64,000 nt of DNA. It comes from Acetivibrio alkalicellulosi (GTDB lineage: Bacteria; Bacillota; Clostridia; Acetivibrionales; Acetivibrionaceae). The translations under genes and the position numbers were made by a program. Of the stretch, positions 55,613 to 64,000 are shown one piece after another. The notes beneath the pieces are model-generated. The model was not told the origin of the DNA, did not search any database, and saw nothing but the letters and a program-made list of their open reading frames with translations. Within the stretch, counting starts at the first letter, position 1. Each line of letters begins with the position of its first letter. Location of the stretch: contig VLTH01000003.1 of NCBI GenBank assembly GCA_008125075.1, positions 593,398 through 657,397 on the forward strand. Reading direction: 5' to 3'.

Positions 55613-55998
55613 TTATAAATAATAATTTTAGATCAAATATAGGAAGGGTTTCCACTGAAAAAACATCTCCAATCCAGAGTAAAACAAATGATAAGAAACA
55701 GAGCAGTTTTGAAGAAGTATTAAAGAGTAAGACAGGTGAGAATTTAAGTGTAAAGTTTTCAAAGCATGCACAGCTTAGACTTGAAACAAGAAATATCAGC
55801 TTATCTGATCAACAAAAGGAAAAAATATCACAAGCGGTGAAGAAGGCAGAACAAAAAGGTGTAAGAGATTCATTGGTTTTACTTGATGATATGGCTTTTG
55901 TTGTAAATGTAAAGAATAGGACAGTTGTTACTGCTGTTAGCAGTGGAGAACTTAAGGAAAATGTATTTACTAATATTGATGGTGCAGTAATAACATAA
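55609..55998 (+). CDS. TIGR02530-type flagellar operon protein
   Basis: The gene encodes 129 residues and overlaps flgD by 4 bp (ATGA). FSKHAQLRLETRNISLSDQQ, then ISQAVKKAEQKGVRDSLVLL and VNVKNRTVVTAVSSGEL match the conserved small protein found between flgD and flgE in clostridia and bacilli. Its role is uncertain. The N-terminus is polar, disordered-looking and Ser/Lys-rich. Confidence 0.9.
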   Translation: MIINNNFRSNIGRVSTEKTSPIQSKTNDKKQSSFEEVLKSKTGENLSVKFSKHAQLRLETRNISLSDQQKEKISQAVKKAEQKGVRDSLVLLDDMAFVVNVKNRTVVTAVSSGELKENVFTNIDGAVIT

Positions 55999-56016
55999 TT
56001 AAAATTAATGAAACAT

Positions 56017-56068
56017 GTAGCTGGACCCTTTCGGGGAGCTACCTATTCCGGACTGATAGAAGGAATAG
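56017..56068 (+). promoter_or_regulatory. tandem hairpins in the flgE leader
   Basis: Hairpin 1: GTAGCT (56017-56022) with AGCTAC (56037-56042) and inner CCC/GGG closing a TTTC loop. Hairpin 2: CTATTCC (56043-56049) with GGAATAG (56062-56068). They stack end to end and finish ~9 bp before AAAGGAGG of flgE. No T-run follows, so they are more likely an RNA stability or processing element than a terminator. Confidence 0.6.
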
Positions 56069-56092
56069 TTGACTCAAAGGAGGTCAAAAATT

Positions 56093-57427
56093 ATGATGAG
56101 ATCCATGTTTTCCGGAGTTTCCGGTCTTCGTGCTCACCAGACGAGAATGGACGTAATAGGTAACAATGTTGCAAATGTTAATACAATTGCTTTTAAATCA
56201 AGTAGAGTAACATTTCAAGAAGTGTTTAACCAGACATTAAGAGGAGCAGGAGCTCCTGATGCTGCTACTGGTCGTGGAGGAACAAATCCTATGCAGGTAG
56301 GACTAGGTATAGGGGTTGGTTCAATAGATACTATAACTACCAGAGGAAGCCTGCAAAGGACAGATAATCCTACAGACCTCTCTATAGAAGGTGAAGGTTT
56401 CTTTGTTGTAAGAGGTGGACATGCTGATACTTTCAGGTTTACACGAGCAGGGAACTTTGGTATAGACAGACTAGGGAATCTTGTCACAGGAAGTGGAATG
56501 AATGTTTATGGGTGGCATGGATACACTAGGGAAAACGATGGTAGCTATACATATGATACAGAAAACCCTATAGAACCTATAAACCTTTATGTAGATGAAC
56601 CAAATAAAAATAAAAGAATGATTGCTGCCAAAGCTTCTAGCACTGCTTTGTTTGCTGGAAATCTTGACTCTTCAAATGCTGCACTTGGTGATGATGCAGG
56701 AGGGGCAGAAAACGTGCAGTTTATGGTTCCTGTTACTGTATATGACTCACTAGGTAATGATTACAGAATAAGTGTTAATTTTTGGAAATCAGAAGTGGTA
56801 GATGAAGGTACTACCTGGTTGTGGTCTATTGATCCAGGAGCAGGAGTTGAGTCGGCACAAGATACAGCAAGTGGAGAAATCAGATTTGATACTAGAGGAC
56901 AGGTAATTGGGGGAGACGAAAACTTTAATGTTTTCCCTCAGATACAGATTATACCACCTGATAGTGTTGGAAGTGAAGATATTTTTGTAAATCTTGATTT
57001 TTCAAAGCTTACAATGTATTCAGCAGATAGTTCTGTTAAACCAACAAATGTTGACGGCTACTCAACAGGTTCCCTTGTAACATTTAATATAGGTTCAGAT
57101 GGAATAATTACAGGTATTTATAGTAATGGTCAGCAGCAGCCTTTAGGACTTATTGCTCTTGCAGGATTTGAAAACCCTGCTGGTCTACAAAAAGTAGGAG
57201 ACAATATGTTTATTCCAACTACAAACTCAGGAGATTTTGAAAAAGCTGTAAAGGCAGGATCAGAAGGAGTCGGAACACTAAATCCTGGTACTCTTGAAAT
57301 GTCCAATGTTGATCTTTCTAGAGAGTTTACCGATATGATTGTAACTCAAAGAGGGTTTCAGGCTAATAGTAGAATAATAACCACATCTGACGAAATGCTC
57401 CAGGAGTTGGTTAACTTAAAGAGATAG
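56093..57427 (+). CDS. flgE: flagellar hook protein FlgE
   Basis: The gene encodes 444 residues from the ATG after AAAGGAGGTCAAAAATT. MMRSMFSGVSGLRAHQTRMD, VIGNNVANVNTIAFKSSRVT is the hook/rod N-terminal helix; DNPTDLSIEGEGFFVVRGG follows. The C-terminus LSREFTDMIVTQRGFQANSR, IITTSDEMLQELVNLKR is the matching helix. It polymerises into the hook. Expression may be set by the two hairpins upstream. Confidence 0.97.
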   Translation: MMRSMFSGVSGLRAHQTRMDVIGNNVANVNTIAFKSSRVTFQEVFNQTLRGAGAPDAATGRGGTNPMQVGLGIGVGSIDTITTRGSLQRTDNPTDLSIEGEGFFVVRGGHADTFRFTRAGNFGIDRLGNLVTGSGMNVYGWHGYTRENDGSYTYDTENPIEPINLYVDEPNKNKRMIAAKASSTALFAGNLDSSNAALGDDAGGAENVQFMVPVTVYDSLGNDYRISVNFWKSEVVDEGTTWLWSIDPGAGVESAQDTASGEIRFDTRGQVIGGDENFNVFPQIQIIPPDSVGSEDIFVNLDFSKLTMYSADSSVKPTNVDGYSTGSLVTFNIGSDGIITGIYSNGQQQPLGLIALAGFENPAGLQKVGDNMFIPTTNSGDFEKAVKAGSEGVGTLNPGTLEMSNVDLSREFTDMIVTQRGFQANSRIITTSDEMLQELVNLKR

Positions 57428-57448
57428 TAATATAAAATTAATACTTTA

Positions 57449-57507
57449 AATTTAGGATTCAGAATAAAAAAAAGAAATCATTTTTAATTTATTCTGAATC
57501 CTGAATT
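57449..57507. repeat. 20-bp inverted repeat after flgE
   Basis: Arms 57449-57468 (AATTTAGGATTCAGAATAAA) and 57488-57507 complement at 19 of 20 positions. Related to the element at 4275-4348. It could act as a terminator or stabiliser between flgE and flbD. Confidence 0.75.
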
Positions 57508-57653
57508 ATAGTATAGAAGCAAGTTTATAAGAACATGTTTTACAACTTATAAAAATTGAAAAAAAAGCAAATTTTTTGAGAAGAATAGCAAAAAAGAGCA
57601 TATATTTTCGAAAAAATATAAATTTACTATTGTGTTTTTGAGGTAAAAATATT

Positions 57654-57866
57654 ATGATTAATATAACAAGATTAAACGGATCAAAATTTGTTCTGAATTG
57701 CGAATTTATAGAAACTCTTGAAAAAACCCCAGACACTGTTATTACTACAATAAATGGTAAAAAGATTGTTGTTACCGAAACTATTGAAGAAATAGTTGAA
57801 AAGGTAATACAATATAAGAGGAAGATATCTTTTAACAATGATGAAAACCTCTTAAACAAGTATTAA
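57654..57866 (+). CDS. flbD: flagellar protein FlbD
   Basis: The gene encodes 70 residues. MINITRLNGSKFVLNCEFIE, TLEKTPDTVITTINGKKIVV is the FlbD/YlzI family of small proteins that follow flgE. Function unknown. The motA-motB genes that usually follow in clostridial operons are missing; fliL comes next after 64 bp. Confidence 0.93.
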   Translation: MINITRLNGSKFVLNCEFIETLEKTPDTVITTINGKKIVVTETIEEIVEKVIQYKRKISFNNDENLLNKY

Positions 57867-57930
57867 TGCTCTTTAATTTCTGTATTACACATTTACTATG
57901 CTAGTTAAAATGATTAAGGGGGCATAACAT

Positions 57931-58440
57931 TTGGCAGGAAAAAGTGGTTTTTTTGTTCTTATTGGAGTAGTAGCATTTCTTTCATTGACCCTTGCGTTGC
58001 TTGCAGGTTATGTGTTTTTTGTACAAGGAGGAAGTTCTAAACCTGTTGACGCGAAAGATTCAAATAATATTGAAATAAATATTCCATCAGAAAGTGAGCT
58101 AATAAGAGAAAGGCTTTTTGATGAAAGATCACCTTTTAATTTAAAAAGTACTGATGGTAATATATCAGTTATTGTTGTAAGCATTGAAATTTCTTACCAC
58201 AAAAAGGTAAAGGGAATAAGGGATACAACTTTAAAAATAGAATCAAACAAAAGTAAACTACAGGAAATGGTAGGTACATACTTTCAGAGTTTGACTATTG
58301 ATGAAGTTAAATCTGTTGAAGCTAAAGAAAAGGCTCGTACTGAATTGACCAAAGCAATGAATGAGTACTTACTAATGAACGAAGAGCGTAAAAACGATAT
58401 TATTTATACTATTACATTTGATCAATGGTTTTATCAATAG
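57931..58440 (+). CDS. fliL: flagellar basal body-associated protein FliL
   Basis: The gene encodes 169 residues, TTG start after AAGGGGGCATAACAT. One transmembrane segment at ~7-32 (VLIGVVAFLSLTLALLAGYV), then the FliL domain (VIVVSIEISYHKKVKGIRDT, RTELTKAMNEYLLMNEERKN, IIYTITFDQWFYQ). It sits around the stator. The C-terminus 'F..WFYQ' fits the family. Confidence 0.92.
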   Translation: MAGKSGFFVLIGVVAFLSLTLALLAGYVFFVQGGSSKPVDAKDSNNIEINIPSESELIRERLFDERSPFNLKSTDGNISVIVVSIEISYHKKVKGIRDTTLKIESNKSKLQEMVGTYFQSLTIDEVKSVEAKEKARTELTKAMNEYLLMNEERKNDIIYTITFDQWFYQ

Positions 58441-58452
58441 GAGGTGCTATTC

Positions 58453-59439
58453 TTGGGTGATATAATGTCACAAAATGAAATAGACGAACTATTAAATGCC
58501 CTAAACACTGGTGAGATAGATGTAGAAGAAATTAGCAATTCTAAAGAAGAAAAAAAAATCAAAATCCATGATTTTAGAAGGCCGAGTAAATTTGCTAAGG
58601 ATCATATGAAGACCCTTAATATTATATATGACAACTATGCAAGACTTGTAACAAATTTTCTTTCAGGATATTTAAGAACTTTAGTTCAAGTTAATGTTAT
58701 TTCTGTTGAAGCTATAGCCTATTATGAATTTAATAATTCAATATCAAATCCTGCAATACTTGCTGTAGTTGATTTCTCACCTTTGTCAGGTTCTATTATT
58801 TTCGAAATGTCACCACCTATGGCATATGCTTTAATAGACAGGATTCTAGGAGGAAAAGGATTTCCTATTGATAAAATAAGGGAATTTACTGAAGTAGAAA
58901 CTGCAATTATTGAAAGAATAATTGTTCAGATACTTAATTTAATGAGAGAACCATGGGAAAATGTTATAGCAATAAGACCTAGACTTGAAAAAATAGAAAC
59001 TAATGCACAATTTGCTCAAATTGTGTCAGCAAATGAAATGATAGCCTTGATAACCTTAGGAGTAAGAGTTGGTGAGGTTGAAGGTATGATCAATATATGT
59101 ATTCCCCATATGGTTGTTGAACCTATAGTTTCAAAATTGAGCACTAAATTTTGGTTTTCAACTGTCGAGAAGGAAGCAACTAAAGAAAACAAAGATACTA
59201 TTGAACATAAAATAGGTAGCACAAAAGTACCTGTAAGAGCAGTTTTAGGAAGAACTACTATTCCAGTAGGTGACTTTATTGAATTGCAGCCAGGGGATGT
59301 TATACCATTAGATACCAATGTTGATAATAATTTGGAAGTATTGGTGGGTGAATTGTTAAAATTTTATGGAACTCCTGGAGTTAAGAAAAACAAAGTTGCT
59401 ATAAAAGTAACTGAAGTTGTAGGAAAGGAGGATGAGTAG
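58453..59439 (+). CDS. fliM: flagellar motor switch protein FliM
   Basis: The gene encodes 328 residues. Start taken as TTG at 58453, 7 bp after AGGAGGTG, giving [17 protein letters not shown], the conserved CheY-P binding peptide; ATG at 58465 is the alternative. The middle domain [20 protein letters not shown] and the GGKG loop ([13 protein letters not shown]) are conserved; the C-terminal SpoA domain includes [20 protein letters not shown]. Rotor switch protein that reads CheY-P. Confidence 0.95.
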   Translation: MGDIMSQNEIDELLNALNTGEIDVEEISNSKEEKKIKIHDFRRPSKFAKDHMKTLNIIYDNYARLVTNFLSGYLRTLVQVNVISVEAIAYYEFNNSISNPAILAVVDFSPLSGSIIFEMSPPMAYALIDRILGGKGFPIDKIREFTEVETAIIERIIVQILNLMREPWENVIAIRPRLEKIETNAQFAQIVSANEMIALITLGVRVGEVEGMINICIPHMVVEPIVSKLSTKFWFSTVEKEATKENKDTIEHKIGSTKVPVRAVLGRTTIPVGDFIELQPGDVIPLDTNVDNNLEVLVGELLKFYGTPGVKKNKVAIKVTEVVGKEDE

Positions 59440-59440
59440 T

Positions 59441-60634
59441 TTGAGCGATATGTTGTCACAAGCGGAGATAGATGCGTTATTACGAGGCGATGACCCTGTT
59501 GAGGATATTCAAGAAGGAGAAGAATTGTCTTCGCAGGAAATAGATGCATTAGGAGAAATAGGCAACATAAGCATGGGTACTTCTGCTACAACTTTGTATT
59601 CGCTCCTTGGGCATAAAGTCTCTATAACTACACCTCAAGTTTCAATTGTTGCATGGCAGGATTTGGCTGAACAATATAAGGTTTCTTATGTAGCAGCTAA
59701 AGTTGAATATATTGATGGTTTGCATGGAAGTAATCTTCTTTTACTTGAGGAAAAGGATGCGAAGATTATAACTGACTTAATGATGGGCGGAGATGGAAGT
59801 AATACTGAAGGAGAATTATCGGATTTACATATAAGTGCTATTGCTGAAGCTATGAATCAGATGATAGGTTCAGCAGCTACATCCATGTCTTCTATGTTTG
59901 ATAAAAGAATAGATATTTCTCCACCTAAAGCTTTTTCAATAAAAATTGAGCCTGATAATCAAGATGCTATATTTGAAAAATCAGGAAAAGTTGTGAAAGT
60001 ATCATTTAAAATGGTAGTTGGAGAACTTATCGATAGTGAGATTATGCAGCTTGTACCAATTGAGTTTGCTAAAGAACTAGTTGAAAATCTTTTTAAATCA
60101 GAAGCTGAGTTATATGAGGGAGGTGAGGCGCAACAGCAGTCTCAACCGCAATCGCAACCAGATTTCCAATCACAGCCACAGCAACCACAACAGCCACAGC
60201 AGTTTCAACAGCCTCAGCAGTTTCAACAGCCTCAGCCGCCTCAGCAACCACAACAAATGCAGTATCATCAAAATGTTCAACAACAGCCACAATTTGAAAC
60301 AGATTATTCCAATAAAAGATCTCAGCCAGTAAATGTGCAGCCAGCTAGTTTTGAGTCATTTGATCAAGATATAATATCAGTTGAAAGAAAAAATATTAGT
60401 CTTATAATGGATGTGCCATTACAAGTTACTGTTGAGCTTGGGAGAACCAATAAATTTATAAGGGAAATATTAGAGTTTGGACCAGGTTCAATAATAGAGT
60501 TAGACAAGTTAGCAGGTGAGCCGGTAGATATACTAGTAAACGGGAAGCCTATAGCTAAAGGTGAAGTGGTAGTTATAGATGAAAGCTTTGGTGTGAGAAT
60601 AACTGATATAATTCATCCATCAAAGAGACTATAG
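59441..60634 (+). CDS. fliY: flagellar motor switch phosphatase FliY (FliN-type)
   Basis: The gene encodes 397 residues. Start TTG at 59441, 8 bp after AAAGGAGG; the ATG at 59432 would abut that site and is rejected. [17 protein letters not shown] repeats the FliM-like CheY-P peptide. Two CheC-like phosphatase halves follow ([40 protein letters not shown]). Then a ~75-residue Gln/Pro-rich linker and the C-terminal SpoA/FliN domain ([20 protein letters not shown]). It dephosphorylates CheY-P at the switch. Confidence 0.95.
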   Translation: MSDMLSQAEIDALLRGDDPVEDIQEGEELSSQEIDALGEIGNISMGTSATTLYSLLGHKVSITTPQVSIVAWQDLAEQYKVSYVAAKVEYIDGLHGSNLLLLEEKDAKIITDLMMGGDGSNTEGELSDLHISAIAEAMNQMIGSAATSMSSMFDKRIDISPPKAFSIKIEPDNQDAIFEKSGKVVKVSFKMVVGELIDSEIMQLVPIEFAKELVENLFKSEAELYEGGEAQQQSQPQSQPDFQSQPQQPQQPQQFQQPQQFQQPQPPQQPQQMQYHQNVQQQPQFETDYSNKRSQPVNVQPASFESFDQDIISVERKNISLIMDVPLQVTVELGRTNKFIREILEFGPGSIIELDKLAGEPVDILVNGKPIAKGEVVVIDESFGVRITDIIHPSKRL

Positions 60635-60689
60635 TTTAAGTTAATTGTATGCAGTTATATAGACTATATAATTAAGGAGAGGATAAACA

Positions 60690-61052
60690 ATGAGTAAAAA
60701 AATACTTATAGTTGATGATGCGGCTTTTATGAGGATGATGATTAAGGACATTTTAACAAAGAATGGATATGAAGTTGCAGGAGAAGCAGAAAATGGAGCA
60801 AAGGCAATTGACAAGTATAAGGAATTAACCCCTGATTTAGTTATAATGGATATTACTATGCCAGAAGTAGATGGTATTGCAGCTGTTAAGGAAATTAAAA
60901 AAATTAATTCAGATTCTAAAATAATAATGTGTTCAGCTATGGGTCAACAGGCTATGGTTATTGAATCTATTCAAGCTGGAGCAAGAGATTTTATTGTAAA
61001 GCCTTTTCAGGCTGAAAGGGTAGTTGAGGCAGTTAAAAAAGTGTTAGGATAA
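60690..61052 (+). CDS. cheY: chemotaxis response regulator CheY
   Basis: The gene encodes 120 residues, a single receiver domain. ILIVDDAAFMRMMIKDIL with the acidic pair, phospho-acceptor Asp54 in VIMDITMPEVDG, Ser/Thr in MCSAMGQQ, and Lys in FIVKPFQAERV. It binds FliM/FliY when phosphorylated. It lies between fliY and fliO, as in the B. subtilis fla/che operon. Confidence 0.97.
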   Translation: MSKKILIVDDAAFMRMMIKDILTKNGYEVAGEAENGAKAIDKYKELTPDLVIMDITMPEVDGIAAVKEIKKINSDSKIIMCSAMGQQAMVIESIQAGARDFIVKPFQAERVVEAVKKVLG

Positions 61053-61107
61053 ATTTTATTTTTAGTACAAGTTGTATAAGTTTATTACATTGAGGGAGGA
61101 GTACCAA

Positions 61108-61470
61108 ATGGATACTCTTGTTAGTGTTGTAGCATTTTTTATTGTTTTTGGCTCCATCCTGTTTTTAGCTTATGTTACTACAAAGTATATAGGTAATAAA
61201 ACAAATCGTATAATGAAAGGTAAACATATATCTGTTATGGAAACAGTGAGTCTAGGATTTGACAGTAGATTGCACTTAGTTAAGGTAGGCAATGACATGA
61301 TTTTGATATCTTGTTCAGGTAAAAATATACAATTACTTAAAACAATTGAACTAGATGTGAAACAAGAAGATATAAATACACACAATTCAAGCATAAGTAG
61401 TTTTTCACATACTTTAAATAAATACTTAAATAAATTAAAAGAAAAAAAACAATGGTTTATTTATAAATGA
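61108..61470 (+). CDS. fliO: flagellar biosynthesis protein FliO, short frame
   Basis: The gene encodes 120 residues from the ATG after GAGGGAGGAGTACCAA. One transmembrane segment (~4-28), then the FliO domain (KHISVMETVSLGFDSRLHLV, KVGNDMILISCSGKNIQLLK). The frame ends at 61470, just after an A8 run at 61442-61449. Loss of one A would join it to an open frame (NEGKDEVSSNLEGEVFKSN...) that runs to 61606 and overlaps the fliP start. So this FliO is either truncated or its sequence has a homopolymer error, or the run slips. Confidence 0.85.
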   Translation: MDTLVSVVAFFIVFGSILFLAYVTTKYIGNKTNRIMKGKHISVMETVSLGFDSRLHLVKVGNDMILISCSGKNIQLLKTIELDVKQEDINTHNSSISSFSHTLNKYLNKLKEKKQWFIYK

Positions 61471-61595
61471 AGGGAAAGATGAGGTAAGCAGTAATCTTGA
61501 GGGGGAAGTTTTTAAGAGCAATATACAAAGGTTAAAGTCAATTAATGTGGAACTATCAGGCAATAAGACATCAAAAGATGGAGATGAATTTACAA

Positions 61596-62384
61596 ATGAC
61601 AATTAAGGTTAAGTATCTTAAAATAGTAATATTAATTATAATGATTCTTATGTTGTCCGTATTAAATGTTTATGCCGAACCGGATACCGATACAATAACT
61701 TTTCCACGCATTGGTATAAACTTAGATACGTCGGATAATGCTGAAGATGTTAGCTCTAGTATACAAATTTTGCTGTTGCTAACTATATTAGCGTTAGCTC
61801 CATCTATCTTGATAATGATGACAAGTTTTACAAGAATAATAATTGTTTTATCTTTTTTGAGAAATGCAATGGGAACTCAGCAAATGCCGCCGAATCAAGT
61901 TTTGATTGGGCTAGCTTTGTTTTTAACATTGTTTATAATGAGCCCTGTATTAACAGAAATGAATGAAAAAGCACTAAAACCTTATTCAAATGAAGAAATA
62001 AGTCAAGAAGCAGCATTAGAAGAAGCATCAAGTATTATAAAAGGCTTTATGCTAAGGCAAACAGCAAAGAAAGACTTAGGGCTTTTTGTATCTTTGTCTG
62101 GAGTGACTACTCCTATAAATGAAGAAGATATTCCTAAATTGCCTTTGACAACCATTATACCTGCTTTTCTAATTAGTGAATTAACAACTGCCTTTAAAAT
62201 TGGTTTTTTAATATATATACCTTTTCTTGTAATTGACATGGTGGTTTCTAGTACACTGATGTCAATGGGAATGATGATGCTTCCACCAGTAATGATATCT
62301 CTGCCATTTAAAGTTTTATTATTCATAATGGTGGGGGGATGGAATCTTGTTACACAATCGCTTGTCAATAGTTTTGCTACCTAA
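61596..62384 (+). CDS. fliP: flagellar export gate protein FliP
   Basis: The gene encodes 262 residues. I take the ATG at 61596, which overlaps the stop of the extended FliO frame; ATGs at 61578 and 61584 are alternatives. A cleavable signal (VILIIMILMLSVLNVYAEP), then membrane spans with ILIMMTSFTRIIIVLSFLRN, QMPPNQVLIGLALFLTLFIM and the conserved IPFLVIDMVVSSTLMSMGMM, MLPPVMISLPFKVLLFIMVG. It forms the core of the export gate with FliQ and FliR. Confidence 0.95.
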   Translation: MTIKVKYLKIVILIIMILMLSVLNVYAEPDTDTITFPRIGINLDTSDNAEDVSSSIQILLLLTILALAPSILIMMTSFTRIIIVLSFLRNAMGTQQMPPNQVLIGLALFLTLFIMSPVLTEMNEKALKPYSNEEISQEAALEEASSIIKGFMLRQTAKKDLGLFVSLSGVTTPINEEDIPKLPLTTIIPAFLISELTTAFKIGFLIYIPFLVIDMVVSSTLMSMGMMMLPPVMISLPFKVLLFIMVGGWNLVTQSLVNSFAT

Positions 62385-62399
62385 AGGGAGGTTATAAAA

Positions 62400-62669
62400 A
62401 TGGATGAGGGAATGGTGATAGATTTAGCTCAAAGGTCTCTTTTAACAGTTATTTATGTAGCTGCTCCAATGCTAGGTTTAAGTCTTATTGTAGGTCTTGC
62501 AATTAGTATTTTTCAAGCAACAACCCAGATACAAGAACAAACATTGACATTTATACCAAAAATATTAGCTGTTTTAGGTGGTATAGCTATATTTGGCTCC
62601 TGGATGCTTAAAATATTAATGGAGTTTACTCAAGGAATTTATATGAATATAAATCAATATATAAGATAA
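62400..62669 (+). CDS. fliQ: flagellar export gate protein FliQ
   Basis: The gene encodes 89 residues after AAAGGGAGGTTATAAAA. Two transmembrane helices; APMLGLSLIVGLAISIFQAT, TQIQEQTLTFIPKILAVLGG is the family core. It packs around FliP/FliR in the export gate. Confidence 0.97.
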   Translation: MDEGMVIDLAQRSLLTVIYVAAPMLGLSLIVGLAISIFQATTQIQEQTLTFIPKILAVLGGIAIFGSWMLKILMEFTQGIYMNINQYIR

Positions 62670-62702
62670 AACTAGCCATTACAAAAATTGGAGGACAAAA
62701 AA

Positions 62703-63491
62703 TTGTTTTTACTAGAAGGAGTTTTGCTAAATGGTATAGAAGTATTCTTGTTAGTGTTTGTCAGAATGACTGGACTTTTCGTCATTGCTCCTATTTTTGG
62801 TAGGAGAAATATTCCAGCGTATTTTAAAATTGGCTTTTCATTTATGCTAGCTCTTATGCTTGTAAGTTCTTTAGAAGTTAAAAATGTACTATATTTTTCA
62901 AATGTTTATGAATATTTTATTTTGGTATTAAAAGAGTTTGTAGTGGGAATTACCTTAGGATATGTGTCATATGCAATATTTTCAGCAATTTATTTAGCAG
63001 GACAGCTTATTGATATGAAAGTAGGATTTGGAGTTGTAAATGTAATTGATCCCTTAAGTAATATACAGGTGCCTATTACGTCAACTTTTTATTTTATAGT
63101 TTGTATGTTAGTTTTTCTTATTTGTAATGGACATCATATACTAATTAGAGCACTATTTTACAGTTATGATTATGTACCATTGGGCGAAGTTTTTTTTAGC
63201 AATGAATTGTTAAATGATATAATAAGAATTTTTGGTAATATATTTCTTATATCATTTAGGATAAGTGGACCTGTGGTAGCTGCAATATTAATTTCAGATG
63301 TAGCTTTGGGGATTCTTTCAAAGACAGTGCCCCAATTAAATGTATTTGTTGTTGGAATGCCTCTTAAGATACTTTTGGGATTATCTGTTATGATGCTGAC
63401 TATACCAATGTTTATATCTCTTATTGAATCTTTGATACGGGGTATGGATGGTGAAATGTATAATTTTCTAAGAGGTATGTCACCAAAATGA
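62703..63491 (+). CDS. fliR: flagellar export gate protein FliR
   Basis: The gene encodes 262 residues from the TTG at 62703, 8 bp after TTGGAGG (a TTG within that site is not used). Six hydrophobic spans; RMTGLFVIAPIFGRRNIPAY, FKIGFSFMLALML, and AGQLIDMKVGFGVVNVIDPL (typical GF.....DP). The C-terminus ends RGMSPK and overlaps flhB by ATGA. Confidence 0.95.
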   Translation: MFLLEGVLLNGIEVFLLVFVRMTGLFVIAPIFGRRNIPAYFKIGFSFMLALMLVSSLEVKNVLYFSNVYEYFILVLKEFVVGITLGYVSYAIFSAIYLAGQLIDMKVGFGVVNVIDPLSNIQVPITSTFYFIVCMLVFLICNGHHILIRALFYSYDYVPLGEVFFSNELLNDIIRIFGNIFLISFRISGPVVAAILISDVALGILSKTVPQLNVFVVGMPLKILLGLSVMMLTIPMFISLIESLIRGMDGEMYNFLRGMSPK

Positions 63492-64000
63492 AAAATGAAA
63501 ATATAAATTTACTATTATTAATTAGAAAAAACAAAAGATCACATAAACTTATACCTGTAAACCTTCAACTTTTTGCTGATAGTGGTGACAAAACTGAAAA
63601 GGCTACTCCTAAAAAGCGTTCAAAAGCAAGAGAAGATGGACAGGTACTTCAAAGTAAGGAAATGACATCTGCAATAGTACTGTTATGTATGTTTATTACT
63701 TTGAGAATCTCAGGCAAGTTTATATATGAAGGAATTTTAGATTTAATTAGAATATTTTTAACCCAATCACCATCAGTTGAAGGGTTGTTTACAATAAATG
63801 GAATGATTAAAATGTATAGTGAGGTTGTAATTGCTTTTTTAAAAATATCGGCACCAATATTTGTAGTAGCGTTACTTGCTGGATTAGTATCAGGTTATGC
63901 TCAAGTTGGCTTTTTGTTTACAACAAAAACTCTGCAGTTTAAATTTAGCAAACTAAATCCACTAAGTGGACTAAAGAGAATATTTTCTATAAGGTCATTA
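63488..64000 (+). CDS. flhB: flagellar export switch protein FlhB, 5' part
   Basis: ATG at 63488 overlaps the fliR stop (ATGA); the frame is open to the window end, 171 residues. VNLQLFADSGDKTEKATPKK, RSKAREDGQVLQSKEMTSAI is the conserved FlhB start, followed by two transmembrane spans and LLAGLVSGYAQVGFLFTTKT, KFSKLNPLSGLKRIFSIRSL. The autocleavage NPTH motif lies beyond the window. Confidence 0.96.
   Translation, partial: MKNENINLLLLIRKNKRSHKLIPVNLQLFADSGDKTEKATPKKRSKAREDGQVLQSKEMTSAIVLLCMFITLRISGKFIYEGILDLIRIFLTQSPSVEGLFTINGMIKMYSEVVIAFLKISAPIFVVALLAGLVSGYAQVGFLFTTKTLQFKFSKLNPLSGLKRIFSIRSL

Noticed and set aside
60093-60332. Ala/Val-rich and Asn/Ser-rich frames within fliY
   Set aside because: Out-of-frame readings of the CAG/CCA-rich Gln-Pro linker.

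Overview
The window is low-GC DNA from a cellulosome-forming, spore-forming, motile member of the clostridia. Three secreted glycoside hydrolases carry type I dockerins with Ser-Thr/Ser-Ser recognition positions, and a single-cohesin surface protein resembling OlpC sits among housekeeping genes. This, plus the order ftsA-ftsZ-spoIIGA-sigE-sigG-ylmC-nrdR-olpC-comM-dprA-topA-trmFO-flagellar operon, suggests a relative of Clostridium (Acetivibrio) thermocellum. Unlike that species as usually described, it carries a pentose (arabinose) pathway. The species cannot be named from the sequence alone.

Layout. (1) 1-7.6 kb is a gene graveyard: the right end of an IS66 element interrupts an amidoligase pseudogene, a 131-bp piece of which is duplicated 2 kb away. 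Two orphan exported proteins, truncated CpaB/CpaE-like pilus-assembly genes, a ParA operon with an Asn-rich repeat membrane protein, a ParE/Phd-type toxin-antitoxin pair and a 5'-truncated ATPase gene follow. (2) 7.6-25.7 kb is a hemicellulose island: CE1 feruloyl esterase-like enzyme, cytoplasmic GH43, LicB-type GH16 lichenase with dockerin, a LacI regulator, an AraC regulator, a GH51-ribulokinase-epimerase operon, a duplicated (GH11-CBM6)x2-dockerin xylanase, a FucI/AraA-like isomerase and a GH30 with an N-terminal dockerin. (3) 25.9-45.2 kb is core: divergent gatD-murT, a 5'-truncated murA, ftsQ-sbp-ftsA-ftsZ, sporulation sigma genes, nrdR, olpC, comM, dprA, topA, trmFO. (4) 45.7-64 kb is the fla/che operon from flgB to a partial flhB, without motAB.

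How it works together. Extracellular xylanase, GH30, lichenase and esterase cut xylan and mixed-linkage glucan. Intracellular GH43 and GH51 release pentoses, and the isomerase, kinase and epimerase feed them into the pentose phosphate pathway. Three promoters (esterase, GH51-araBD, xylanase) share a bipartite 21-bp direct-repeat operator and a -10 box at identical spacing, so they probably form one regulon under an AraC-type activator. licB instead has a perfect -35/-10 followed by a LacI-type palindrome.

Intergenic regions carry several families of small palindromic repeats: family 1 with TTAGGAATGTCTGAAAT-like ends, family 2 with two hairpins, family 3 around a GTGC-rich stem, and a GAATTC-rich inverted repeat. 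They recur across both the accessory and the core parts and are the least explained component of the window.
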